Assembly (NCBI RefSeq): GCF_024170285.1
Contig: NZ_JALJXV010000002.1
Coordinates: 124,001-188,000, forward strand
Length of the DNA stretch: 64,000 nucleotides
Reading direction: 5' to 3'
Origin: Natronocella acetinitrilica
Lineage (GTDB): Bacteria; Pseudomonadota; Gammaproteobacteria; Nitrococcales; Aquisalimonadaceae
Within the stretch, counting starts at the first letter, position 1; each line of letters opens with the position of its first letter. Below are positions 8,259 through 15,405 of this stretch, one piece after another. A program made the position numbers and the translations under genes. The notes under the pieces were generated by a model that had not been told where the DNA came from, searched no databases, and worked only from the letters and a program-made list of their open reading frames with translations.

Positions 8259-9296
8259 TTACTCCGCGATGATCCAGTCATCATTCCACTGGCCGTGCTC
8301 CTGGAGGAAGCGAGCCAGCCCCGGGTGCACCGGGATGTCGGGGTTCACGGCAACGCCGGCGGCCTGGGTGCCAACGAAGTCGGCAGCCAACGGACCGAAG
8401 CCGGGATCACCGTCAACGAGCGCGTCGGTGTTCTCGTACAGGGCCGTCAGGGCGCGGTACATAAGGTCCTCGTCCATGTCGACGCGCACGTTGTAGGCGA
8501 AGTAGATCGGCACCGCCCAGACGGACTCCTCACCAACGTCCTGGCTGAACGCTTCCGACGGATCGATCTGCACCGGTTCCAGGCCAGCGTCGCGCAGCCG
8601 CTCCCTTTCCTCTTCGGAGAAGTTGATGGCGGTCAGGTCGGCACGCAGTTCGGCTTCACGCCAGTAGGTGGGCAGGGACACACCGGCGGTGGTGTAGCCG
8701 GCAGAGCCGATGATGGTGCCCGCCTCGAAGGCGTCGGCGACGGTGGAGCTGTCGATCTCGATGTGATTGAACTCGTAGCCCAGGGCGGCAAAGATGCGGC
8801 CCATGTTGAGCCAGTTCATGAAGCCGGCGGGGGTGAAGAAGATCGGCTCGCCGTCGAAATCGGCATAGGATTCGAAGCGGTCGGCAATATCGCTCGGCAC
8901 CAGCATGAAGGTTTCCATCGGGTACACGTACAGCGTGTGCACCAGACGACCCCGCTCGGGATCGTAGTTATCGTAGGGACGGTCACCATCGTAGAGGCTG
9001 CGCATGCCGACGTCGGCGGTGTAGGCGAACTCGCCGTCACCGTCCATCACCGAGCGCATGGCACCGGAGGTGGATGGATAGGGCTGCACGACCAGGGCGT
9101 AGTCACGGCCGAGCTCCCGCTGCAGCACGTCGGAGATAACGTTGCCCACGGCATAGCCGTAGGAACCAACGTTGGAAGTGGCGAAGCGCAGATTTTCCCG
9201 CGCGTCGACGGTCTGGGTAGCGGCACCGACCGTAAGGCCGACGGCGCAACCGATAGCCAGCACGGAGCTGGGAAGACGATTGCTGAAAAGAGACAT
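8259..9296 (-). CDS. TAXI-family TRAP transporter solute-binding protein
   Basis: 345 aa, periplasmic. The Sec signal peptide covers about residues 1-32 (hydrophobic SSVLAIGCAVGLTVGAATQTV), and the mature chain begins near RENLRF. TAXI-type features are SNVGSYGYAVGNVISDVL near the N terminus and repeated periplasmic-binding lobes. The start is supported by AGGAGG 9 bases upstream. The mature protein is very rich in Asp and Glu, as seen in periplasmic proteins of halophiles. It should capture an unknown organic acid or amino acid and pass it to the fused permease encoded downstream. TAXI ligands are often glutamate-like, but nothing here fixes the ligand. Confidence 0.92.
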   Translation of the reverse strand: MSLFSNRLPSSVLAIGCAVGLTVGAATQTVDARENLRFATSNVGSYGYAVGNVISDVLQRELGRDYALVVQPYPSTSGAMRSVMDGDGEFAYTADVGMRSLYDGDRPYDNYDPERGRLVHTLYVYPMETFMLVPSDIADRFESYADFDGEPIFFTPAGFMNWLNMGRIFAALGYEFNHIEIDSSTVADAFEAGTIIGSAGYTTAGVSLPTYWREAELRADLTAINFSEEERERLRDAGLEPVQIDPSEAFSQDVGEESVWAVPIYFAYNVRVDMDEDLMYRALTALYENTDALVDGDPGFGPLAADFVGTQAAGVAVNPDIPVHPGLARFLQEHGQWNDDWIIAE

Positions 9297-9387
9297 GGAT
9301 TACATCCTCCTGGGTCTTTTTTGTGTCTGCTTAAAGAAGCTAGCACCGAGTACCAAGTTTGGCCACGCTGGGGCCATGGACAGCCGC

Positions 9388-9402
9388 CTGGCATCCTGCC
9401 AG
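9388..9402. promoter_or_regulatory. Candidate operator palindrome upstream of the TAXI gene
   Basis: A perfect inverted repeat CTGGCA-TCC-TGCCAG lies 92-106 bases before the TAXI binding-protein ATG, in the 258-bp gap between divergent genes. A second, weaker dyad (TGGCC-N7-GGCCA, 9360-9376) is adjacent. Regulatory function is inferred from position only. Confidence 0.3.
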
Positions 9403-9554
9403 TTCCGGGTACCTCGATTCGGGGGAGATAGGCCGGGTTGTCATTCCGGTCATCCGTGAGATGGGTTTCCAATAATGTGCAAGGCGCGAACTGTAGTCAA
9501 CCCGCGACGGAGGCTACGGTGCATTTCACACGTGCCCTGCAGTACCCTATGGAT

Positions 9555-9998
9555 ATGTTTTCACAAGACAGAAACGCGCTCCGCAAACAGTATTTCGAGG
9601 CCTGGCAGAAGCACCTCGGAGGCCTGCCGCTCACCCCTTTGGAGGCCATGATCGCCGATGTGATCGCGGACCATCCCGAGTATCACGACCTCCTGGAGAG
9701 CGAAGACCTGGCGCTGGCGCGGGAGTATTTTCCCGAAACCGGTGAAACCAATCCGTTTCTGCATATGGGCATGCATCTCGCGCTGCGGGAACAAGTGTCG
9801 ACCAATCGACCCGCCGGCATTCGCGCCGTGCACAAGCAGCTTTCCCGAGCACTGGGCGATCCGCTAGAAGCGGAACATTTGATGATGAATCATCTTGCCG
9901 AGGCCCTCTGGCACGCCCAGCGTAACGGTCTGCCGCCCAACGAAAAGCAGTATATGCAGGGCCTGCGTGAACTGGCGAAGGAGCGTGGACGCAGGTAG
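9555..9998 (+). CDS. DUF1841 family protein
   Basis: 147 aa from the ATG at 9555 (MFSQDRNALRKQYFEAWQKH), which matches the typical family beginning; an ATG two codons earlier (9549) is also possible. No strong ribosome-binding site is visible for either. Family features: MFxQDR...R..YFEAW at the N terminus, PLTPLEAMIADVIADHPEYH (~25-45), NPFLHMGMHLALREQVSTNRPAGIR (~75-100) and a C-terminal MNHLAEALWHAQRNG. Conserved His residues could bind metal. The function of DUF1841 is unknown. It is followed by a slyD-like gene on the same strand. Confidence 0.85.
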   Translation: MFSQDRNALRKQYFEAWQKHLGGLPLTPLEAMIADVIADHPEYHDLLESEDLALAREYFPETGETNPFLHMGMHLALREQVSTNRPAGIRAVHKQLSRALGDPLEAEHLMMNHLAEALWHAQRNGLPPNEKQYMQGLRELAKERGRR

Positions 9999-10064
9999 CC
10001 CGGTGGCACCTCGACTGGCGCTCCGTTACCATGCCCGGTTCATGTATATGTAGAGGAAACCCCA

Positions 10065-10529
10065 ATGCAGATCGCGAAGGACAAGGTCGTTGCCATCGAC
10101 TACACGCTGAAAGACGATGAAGGCAGCGTGCTGGACACCTCCGAGGGCAAGCAGCCGCTCACCTACCTGCATGGTGCGAACAACATCATTCCCGGCCTGG
10201 AACGCGCCCTGGAGGGCAAAGGCGCCGGGGAAGAAGTATCCGTTCGGGTGGAGCCCGGCGAAGCCTACGGCGAACGCCGAGACGAGTTGATGCAACAAGT
10301 GCCGCGGGACATGTTCCAGGGCGTGGACGAGTTGCAGGTCGGCATGCAGTTCCAGGCGTCGGGACAGGATGGCCAGGGTACCGTCGTGACCGTCACCGCG
10401 ATCGAGGGTGAACAGGTCACCGTGGATGCCAACCATCCCATGGCCGGTGTCGCTCTGAATTTCGATGTGACTGTCCGCGAAGTACGTGACGCCACCAGCG
10501 AAGAAGTCGAGCACGGTCACGCCCACTGA
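10065..10529 (+). CDS. slyD: FKBP-type peptidyl-prolyl isomerase, SlyD-like
   Basis: 154 aa. Cis-trans prolyl isomerase and folding chaperone of the cytoplasm. The sequence opens with the FKBP half-domain VAIDYTLKDDEGSVLDTS, has the PLTYLHGANNIIPGLERALEGK segment, then the inserted IF chaperone domain (~70-125: PGEAYGERRDELMQQVPRDMF...), and returns to FKBP with HPMAGVALNFDVTVREV. The E. coli nickel-binding His/Cys-rich tail is reduced to HGHAH, so nickel storage is probably weak. AGAGGAA is a good ribosome site before the ATG. It ends near a terminator-like hairpin shared with the convergent hydrolase gene. Confidence 0.92.
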   Translation: MQIAKDKVVAIDYTLKDDEGSVLDTSEGKQPLTYLHGANNIIPGLERALEGKGAGEEVSVRVEPGEAYGERRDELMQQVPRDMFQGVDELQVGMQFQASGQDGQGTVVTVTAIEGEQVTVDANHPMAGVALNFDVTVREVRDATSEEVEHGHAH

Positions 10530-10555
10530 GGCGTACCGAGCCGGTTTCGCATCAG

Positions 10556-10585
10556 GGGGGGCGCTGATTTCCTCAGCGCCCCCTT
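10556..10585. terminator. Terminator-like hairpin between convergent slyD and hydrolase genes
   Basis: An 11-12 bp stem (gggggcgctga with tcagcgccccc) around a TTTCC loop, 26 bases after the slyD stop. It has only two T after the stem on the plus strand and none of note on the minus, so it may act as an RNA-end stabiliser rather than a strong intrinsic terminator. Confidence 0.5.
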
Positions 10586-10602
10586 GACCGCCGTCGCCCC
10601 GG

Positions 10603-11148
10603 TTAGCGGATGAAGCGCGGCATTACCTTGCGGAACAGATCGGTATCCGCACGGCCCAGCCACTCGAACGCCACCATCTCCCGGGTGACCACCCGGATAC
10701 CTTCCATGCGCATGCGCTCGACAGCGTACTCCACGTCCAGTTGGCTGCGACTGGAGATGGCATCCGCCACCACGTAAACCTCGTAGCCTTCCTGAGTGAG
10801 ACCCAGTGCGCTTTGCAGCACGCAGACATGCGCCTCGGTGCCCGCCATGACGATCTGGCGCCGTCCCAGGGAAGCGAGTACCCGGCGGATATGGTCCGAC
10901 TCCATACAGGAAAAATGGATTTTCTCGAGGAGTTCGTCATCCAGGACCAGTGAACGCAGCTCCGGCACTGTATGGCCCAGGCCCTGGGGGTATTGCTCGG
11001 TGAGCCGGACGGGCAGATCCACTTCCCGCGCCAGCTTGACCAGCCAGCTGGCATTGGAGACCACCCGCTCGCCCTCGTGGATCGCCGGCGCCAACCGATC
11101 CTGCACATCGACCACCAGCAGGCAGGATGTGGATGCATTCATTCGCAA
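10603..11148 (-). CDS. Isochorismatase-like cysteine hydrolase (YcaC type)
   Basis: 181 aa. Cytoplasmic hydrolase of the isochorismatase superfamily; the substrate cannot be fixed. Catalytic triad elements are visible: Asp in LLVVDVQDRLAPAI, Lys in LLEKIHFSCMES, and the nucleophile Cys in TEAHVCVLQSALGL. The start is given as TTG at 11148 because GAGGAG is 8 bases upstream of it; an ATG two codons later (11142) gives a nearly identical protein. It lies only 5 bases after the GNAT-nitrilase stop, so the two hydrolase genes form a transcription unit. The length is normal for the stand-alone YcaC/MAL group. Confidence 0.85.
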   Translation of the reverse strand: MRMNASTSCLLVVDVQDRLAPAIHEGERVVSNASWLVKLAREVDLPVRLTEQYPQGLGHTVPELRSLVLDDELLEKIHFSCMESDHIRRVLASLGRRQIVMAGTEAHVCVLQSALGLTQEGYEVYVVADAISSRSQLDVEYAVERMRMEGIRVVTREMVAFEWLGRADTDLFRKVMPRFIR

Positions 11149-11153
11149 GACTG

Positions 11154-12794
11154 CTACTCCTCATACTCCGACAGATGGTCCGCATCGCTGGCGGACTCGT
11201 TTGTCTGCTCTTCGTTATCGGCCACGTTGCCCGGAACACCGACCCACTGTACCTGATAGAGATCCAGCCGCCGATCGCGGAAGTTTCGCACCGATCCCTC
11301 GTAGCGTAACTCGCGCAACTTTTCCAGATCCATGTCCACGATGAGCGTCATTTCGGTGTTCGGGGTTGCCTCTGACACCACGGCATCATGGGGAAAGGCG
11401 AAATCCGAAGGGGAGAACACTGCCGACTGGGAGTACTGGATATCCACATTCTCGACATTGGGCAGGTTGCCGCAGCTGCCGGTTATCGCAACGTAACACT
11501 CGTTCTCTATCGCCCGCGCCTGGGCGCAGCGGCGCACCCGCTGATAGCCGTTCTTGGTGTCGGTCCAGTAGGGCACGAAGAGAATCTTCATGCCCTGTTC
11601 CATCAACAGCCGTGACAGTTCGGGGAATTGCACGTCATAGCAGATGAGGATGCCGATCTTGCCCACATCGGTATCGAAGACCTGCAGCGCATCTCCGCCA
11701 GTCAAACCCCAGTAGCTGCGCTCATCAGGGGTGATGTGCAGCTTGTGCTGCGACTCCCAGGTTCCGTCCCGGCGGAGCAGAAACGAGACATTAAAAAGTT
11801 GCTGATCCCGATACACCGGCATGGAACCACCGATGATGTTGATGTTGTAACTCACTGCCAGGGACTGCATGCCTTCGCGAATCTCATCGGTGTACTGGGC
11901 GAGACCACGAATTGCCTCCGCCGGATTGTCCTGGTTGAAGTTCGACAGCAGCGCCGCATTGAAGAACTCCGGCAGGACCATGAAATCCGCGTTGTAACCG
12001 GCGAGTGCGTCGACGAAGAACTCGATCTGGGTCATCAGCTCTTCCACGGAGTGCATGGAGCGCATCTGCCACTGCACGGTGCCAACGCGGATGTTGGTCT
12101 TGCCGCCGCCGATCAGCGACTGCTGCTGATCCTCATAGAAAATGTTGTTCCACTGCACCAGGGTGGCGTAGGCCCGGGACTCCCGATCTTCCGGCAGATA
12201 GTCGGTGATGACGCGACGCACGTGGAAGTCGTTGGCGAGCTGAAAGCTCAGGATCGGGTCATAGACCTCCTGGCGCTTTACCAGAGCGATGTACTGCTCC
12301 GGGGTCATTTCACGGGAGTATTCCTTGTAACCGGGAATCCGGCCGCCGGCGATGATGGAGCGGCAGTTGAGGTTTCGACAGAGTTCCTTGCGCGCATCAT
12401 AGAGCCGACGGCCGAGACGCATACCGGAATAGCGCGGACTGACAAACACATCCACGCCGTAGAGCACATCCCCATTGGGGTCGTGGGTGGAGAAGTAGCC
12501 GTCTCCGGTGATCTGGTCATACGTGTGCTTGTCGCCGAAGCGGCGATAGTCCACGCGGATGGTCAGGGCAGCAGCGACGACCTTGCCGTTGTCCTCGATG
12601 CAGATCTGGCCCTCGGGAAACCGGTTCAGCTGCGCCGCATACTGTTTGCGGGTCCACGCGCCCATGACCGGATAGACTTCGTCCATCACCTCCTTGACGT
12701 CCGGGTAGTCCTCGAAGCGCAGGTTGCGCAGGCGCAGATGATGCTCGTCGCCGTCGTCCTGGCCCGCTGGTCGCTGGTCGCGATCGTCACTCAT
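11154..12794 (-). CDS. GNAT acetyltransferase - carbon-nitrogen hydrolase (nitrilase) fusion
   Basis: 546 aa. The N-terminal GNAT fold is at about residues 20-200 (acetyl-CoA region near YSGMRLGRRLYDARKEL). The C-terminal nitrilase-superfamily domain is at about 235-520, with the Glu-Lys-Cys triad in MVLPEFFNAALLS, SQHKLHITPDE and IGILICYDVQFPE. Fused proteins of this design are known but their substrates are largely undefined; the nitrilase part probably hydrolyses an amide and the GNAT part may acetylate the same metabolite. It is cotranscribed with the isochorismatase-like hydrolase. Acidic N and C termini suit a halophile. ATG with AGAGAG upstream. Confidence 0.9.
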   Translation of the reverse strand: MSDDRDQRPAGQDDGDEHHLRLRNLRFEDYPDVKEVMDEVYPVMGAWTRKQYAAQLNRFPEGQICIEDNGKVVAAALTIRVDYRRFGDKHTYDQITGDGYFSTHDPNGDVLYGVDVFVSPRYSGMRLGRRLYDARKELCRNLNCRSIIAGGRIPGYKEYSREMTPEQYIALVKRQEVYDPILSFQLANDFHVRRVITDYLPEDRESRAYATLVQWNNIFYEDQQQSLIGGGKTNIRVGTVQWQMRSMHSVEELMTQIEFFVDALAGYNADFMVLPEFFNAALLSNFNQDNPAEAIRGLAQYTDEIREGMQSLAVSYNINIIGGSMPVYRDQQLFNVSFLLRRDGTWESQHKLHITPDERSYWGLTGGDALQVFDTDVGKIGILICYDVQFPELSRLLMEQGMKILFVPYWTDTKNGYQRVRRCAQARAIENECYVAITGSCGNLPNVENVDIQYSQSAVFSPSDFAFPHDAVVSEATPNTEMTLIVDMDLEKLRELRYEGSVRNFRDRRLDLYQVQWVGVPGNVADNEEQTNESASDADHLSEYEE

Positions 12795-12816
12795 GGCAAA
12801 CTCTCTGTCGATGCTG

Positions 12817-12842
12817 CGTAAAACGCCCGCGTGTAGCGGGCG
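12817..12842 (-). terminator. Terminator after tpx
   Basis: On the minus strand CGCCCGC-TACAC-GCGGGCG forms a 7-bp GC stem, followed by TTTTACG. It lies between the tpx stop and the next minus-strand gene (GNAT-nitrilase), so it should separate the two transcripts. Confidence 0.7.
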
Positions 12843-12896
12843 CGCTGATGCCTGTTACGGACCTGTCCTGCGGACGGTCAGTTCTCCGACGCTCTG

Positions 12897-13394
12897 TCAG
12901 ATGACCGCCAGGGCCGCCTGGAAGTCCGGATCCTGCTTGATCTCGGGCACCTGTTCGGCGTGAATGACCTTGCCCTGCTCATCGATGACCACGACGGCAC
13001 GGCTCATGAGACCGGCCAGCGGCCCATCGGTGATTTCAACACCATAGTCCTGGCCAAAGCCGTGACCCCGGAAGGTGGAAACCGGCTTCACCGCCTCCAG
13101 CCCTTCCGCCCCGCAGAAGCGCTTCATGGCGAACGGCAGATCCGCTGCGACACAGAGCACCACCACATTGCTGCGCTCGGACGCCTCTTTGTTGAAGCGG
13201 CGCACCGACTGGGCACAGGTCGGGGTGTCGATGCTCGGGAAGATATTCAGTACCAGCTTCTTGCCCTTGTAGTCGGCAAGCGTGGTGTCTTCAAGGTCCG
13301 TCTGGGTAAGACGGAAGTCAGGCGCCTGGCTTCCAACCGCCGGCAGTTCGCCAACGGTATGGATCGGATTGCCGGCCAGCATGATCTGGGCCAT
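12897..13394 (-). CDS. tpx: Atypical 2-Cys peroxiredoxin, thiol peroxidase
   Basis: 165 aa from the ATG at 13394, preceded by GAGGAGAG. Reduces hydrogen peroxide and alkyl peroxides using thioredoxin. Visible: the peroxidatic Cys60 in FPSIDTPTCAQSVRRF, the resolving Cys94 in FAMKRFCGAEGLE, and the Tpx family signature AADLPFAMKRFC. Positions are within one residue of E. coli Tpx. The gene ends in its own terminator; the coiled-coil gene upstream on the same strand is 108 bases away, so tpx may have its own promoter. Confidence 0.96.
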   Translation of the reverse strand: MAQIMLAGNPIHTVGELPAVGSQAPDFRLTQTDLEDTTLADYKGKKLVLNIFPSIDTPTCAQSVRRFNKEASERSNVVVLCVAADLPFAMKRFCGAEGLEAVKPVSTFRGHGFGQDYGVEITDGPLAGLMSRAVVVIDEQGKVIHAEQVPEIKQDPDFQAALAVI

Positions 13395-13502
13395 ATCGAC
13401 TCTCCTCGGATGATTGAGGTTCACGAAGATAAAAGGTGCCGCGGCGGCGACCGCCTCCACGGGGAGCCACAGTATCGGTGCAGCGGCCTTCGTATTCCAG
13501 CC

Positions 13503-13790
13503 CTACTTGAATGCGGACCACGCCTTGCGGATGCCGTCCTCAAACTCTTTCCAGGCTTTGTCTGCGCGACCACGGAAGTCTTCCCAGGCGTGCTCACTGG
13601 CCTGCTCCATCTCGCGAAACCGTTCCCGGGCCTCGTCCCGCTGCTTGCGCAGGGCTTCAATCTGATGCTCGTAGTCGACCTTGAGATCAGCTCGCGCCTG
13701 GTCGGCACGGGCCTGCATACGATCGATTTCAGCGTTCCATTCGTCGAGCTTCGCCTTGAACTTCTGAAGGTACTCGTCACGCTTGCTCAT
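13503..13790 (-). CDS. Small coiled-coil protein (sll1863-like stress protein family)
   Basis: 95 aa, very hydrophilic and almost entirely helical, with heptad-like patterns from residue ~5 to ~75 (YLQKFKAKLDEWNAEIDRMQ ... EALRKQRDEARERFREMEQ). It ends in Trp-containing repeats (HAWEDFRG, KAWKEFEDG, KAWSAFK). No signal peptide or membrane segment. It resembles the small coiled-coil sll1863-type proteins, often linked to stress, but that is a family-level resemblance and no activity is known. A strong GGAGAGGAG precedes the ATG. Its neighbours are tpx downstream and a methyltransferase upstream. Confidence 0.75.
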   Translation of the reverse strand: MSKRDEYLQKFKAKLDEWNAEIDRMQARADQARADLKVDYEHQIEALRKQRDEARERFREMEQASEHAWEDFRGRADKAWKEFEDGIRKAWSAFK

Positions 13791-13889
13791 GCTGTTCTCC
13801 TCTCCGTGCGGAATAGATGCAAATGACCGGCGGGGCTCCGCCGCCTACTGAAGGGTAGTCGTGGAAAGACTTGCTGCAAGGCAGCGTTT

Positions 13890-14558
13890 TCAGCCGGGCA
13901 AACGGCCGTGCACGAGCATGTGCCGGTCACTGACGCGCTCGACGGTGAAGTCGCCGAGTCCGGCGGCGGCGAGCTGTCCGGACACTTCTTCCGGGGTGAA
14001 TGCCGCAAGCAGGGAGTTATAGAAATCCGTCCGGAGCACCTCGGGCTCACCCACCGCGTAACGATCCACGATAGCGGCCGCGTCTTCCGGGGACTCCGGC
14101 CGGAACAGATCCATCACGAGTACCGGCGCAGCGGGTCGACCGACACGACGCAACATGTCCCAGAAGCCGGTGGGCTCATGCAGATGGTGCAGCAGGCTGT
14201 TACTGATGAGCCCATCGAAGGCACTGTCCGGCAACGCCGCGCCGGGCACCGAATCACGAATGAAGCTCACCCTGCCGGCCAGTGCAGGCGCCTGCGCAAG
14301 GGCCGCGCGCCCATGTTGCAGCATGGCCTCCGCACCATCCAGACCGACGATCTGCAGCGCCGGCCACCGACGCGCGAAGCGCAGCATGATGTCGCCCGGC
14401 CCACAACCCACATCAAGCAGCCGCCCATGGGGCTCGCCGAAATGCAGCAGCCAGAGACTCAGGAACTGCTCGTTCGGTTCGTCGAAGTCTGCCGCGGCGT
14501 AGGCCTGCGCCTGGCGGTCGTCATCCATGAGTTCGGGCTCGGGCGTACGCAACATCAT
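13890..14558 (-). CDS. SAM-dependent class I methyltransferase
   Basis: 222 aa. Rossmann-fold methyltransferase with motif I LLDVGCGPGDIMLRFA (~47-62), the acidic end of beta-2 in IVGLDGAEAM, motif II region DGLISNSLLHHLHEP (~114-128) and motif III VLVMDLFRPES. The motifs resemble small-molecule (UbiE/Methyltransf_25-like) enzymes rather than DNA methylases; the substrate is unknown. It starts one base after the stop of the DUF455 gene, with GGAGGAGAC inside that gene, so translation is coupled. It is probably the third gene of the operon FAD dehydrogenase-DUF455-methyltransferase. Confidence 0.85.
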   Translation of the reverse strand: MMLRTPEPELMDDDRQAQAYAAADFDEPNEQFLSLWLLHFGEPHGRLLDVGCGPGDIMLRFARRWPALQIVGLDGAEAMLQHGRAALAQAPALAGRVSFIRDSVPGAALPDSAFDGLISNSLLHHLHEPTGFWDMLRRVGRPAAPVLVMDLFRPESPEDAAAIVDRYAVGEPEVLRTDFYNSLLAAFTPEEVSGQLAAAGLGDFTVERVSDRHMLVHGRLPG

Positions 14559-14559
14559 G

Positions 14560-15405
14560 TCAGTCTCCTCCGGCGTTGGCCGTGGACAGCTCTTTCAGCA
14601 AACGCATGTCTTCGCGGGAGAATCCGGCATCGAGGCGGGCTGATTCGTTGAAGGGCCCACGAATCCGACCGTGCATGTACCGGCTCAGCAGATCACGAAA
14701 AATACGCTCTGCATCAAGGCCTCTCTGTCGACAGCAATAGGCGAACCAGGTTGAGCCAATACGCACATGATCCTGCTCTTCATCCAGGATGATACGCAGG
14801 CAGTCGACGGTTTCCGTGTCCTTGGCCGCCTGCAGACGCCGGATCATCCCCGGTGTGACGTCCAGACCGCGGGCTTCAAGCACCCGTGGCACCAGAGCCA
14901 TGCGTACCATCACATCGTGAGCGGTGTCACAACAGGCGGCCCACAGCCCGTCGTGCGCCGGGAAATCACCGTAGTCATGGCCAAGCGACTGCAACCGACG
15001 CCGCAGCATGAAGAAGTGTCGCGCTTCGTCCTGGGCCACCCCAAGCCAGTCCGAGTAATACGTATCGGGCATGTCGCGAAACCGTTGCACCGCGTCCAGC
15101 GCCAGATTGATCGCATTGAATTCGATGTGCGCGATGGCGTGAATCAGAGCGGCGCGACCCGCCTCGGTGCTCAGCCGACGATGGACCAGATCCCTGGGCG
15201 GTACCAGCCCAGGGCGCGCCGGCCGCCCCGGCGCGTCCACGGGCCATGGCGGTTCGGATCCGCGACGACGCAGCCTGCCAGCGCTCCAGTCATTGCGCAG
15301 ATCGTCAACCAGGACACCTTTGGCTTGCGGATCTCTGACGGCCAGTGCACGGGCCGCAGCAGCATACAGACAGGAATCAGCGCTGTCCGTTGATGCCTCA
15401 GTCAT
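14560..15405 (-). CDS. DUF455 family ferritin-like protein
   Basis: 281 aa. The core looks like a ferritin-like four-helix bundle with candidate metal ligands in IHAIAHIEFNAINLALDA (~89-106), AQDEARHFFMLRRRL (~124-138), PRVLEARGLDV (~172-182) and IILDEEQDHVRIGSTWF (~203-219). This spacing of Glu and His resembles di-iron or di-manganese sites. The family has no assigned reaction; relatives include tRNA hydroxylase MiaE-like folds. Its start overlaps the upstream FAD dehydrogenase stop (ATGA) and its end abuts the methyltransferase, so all three proteins are likely made together. Oxygen-dependent chemistry is an inference. Confidence 0.85.
   Translation of the reverse strand: MTEASTDSADSCLYAAAARALAVRDPQAKGVLVDDLRNDWSAGRLRRRGSEPPWPVDAPGRPARPGLVPPRDLVHRRLSTEAGRAALIHAIAHIEFNAINLALDAVQRFRDMPDTYYSDWLGVAQDEARHFFMLRRRLQSLGHDYGDFPAHDGLWAACCDTAHDVMVRMALVPRVLEARGLDVTPGMIRRLQAAKDTETVDCLRIILDEEQDHVRIGSTWFAYCCRQRGLDAERIFRDLLSRYMHGRIRGPFNESARLDAGFSREDMRLLKELSTANAGGD

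Noticed and set aside
8106-9431. 441-codon open frame on the plus strand opposite the TAXI binding protein
   Set aside because: Composition follows the complement of the acidic gene, with His/Gly/Val excess and no family motifs.
11628-12821. 397-codon open frame opposite the GNAT-nitrilase gene
   Set aside because: The opposite strand has a complete two-domain enzyme with catalytic triad; this frame has no motif.
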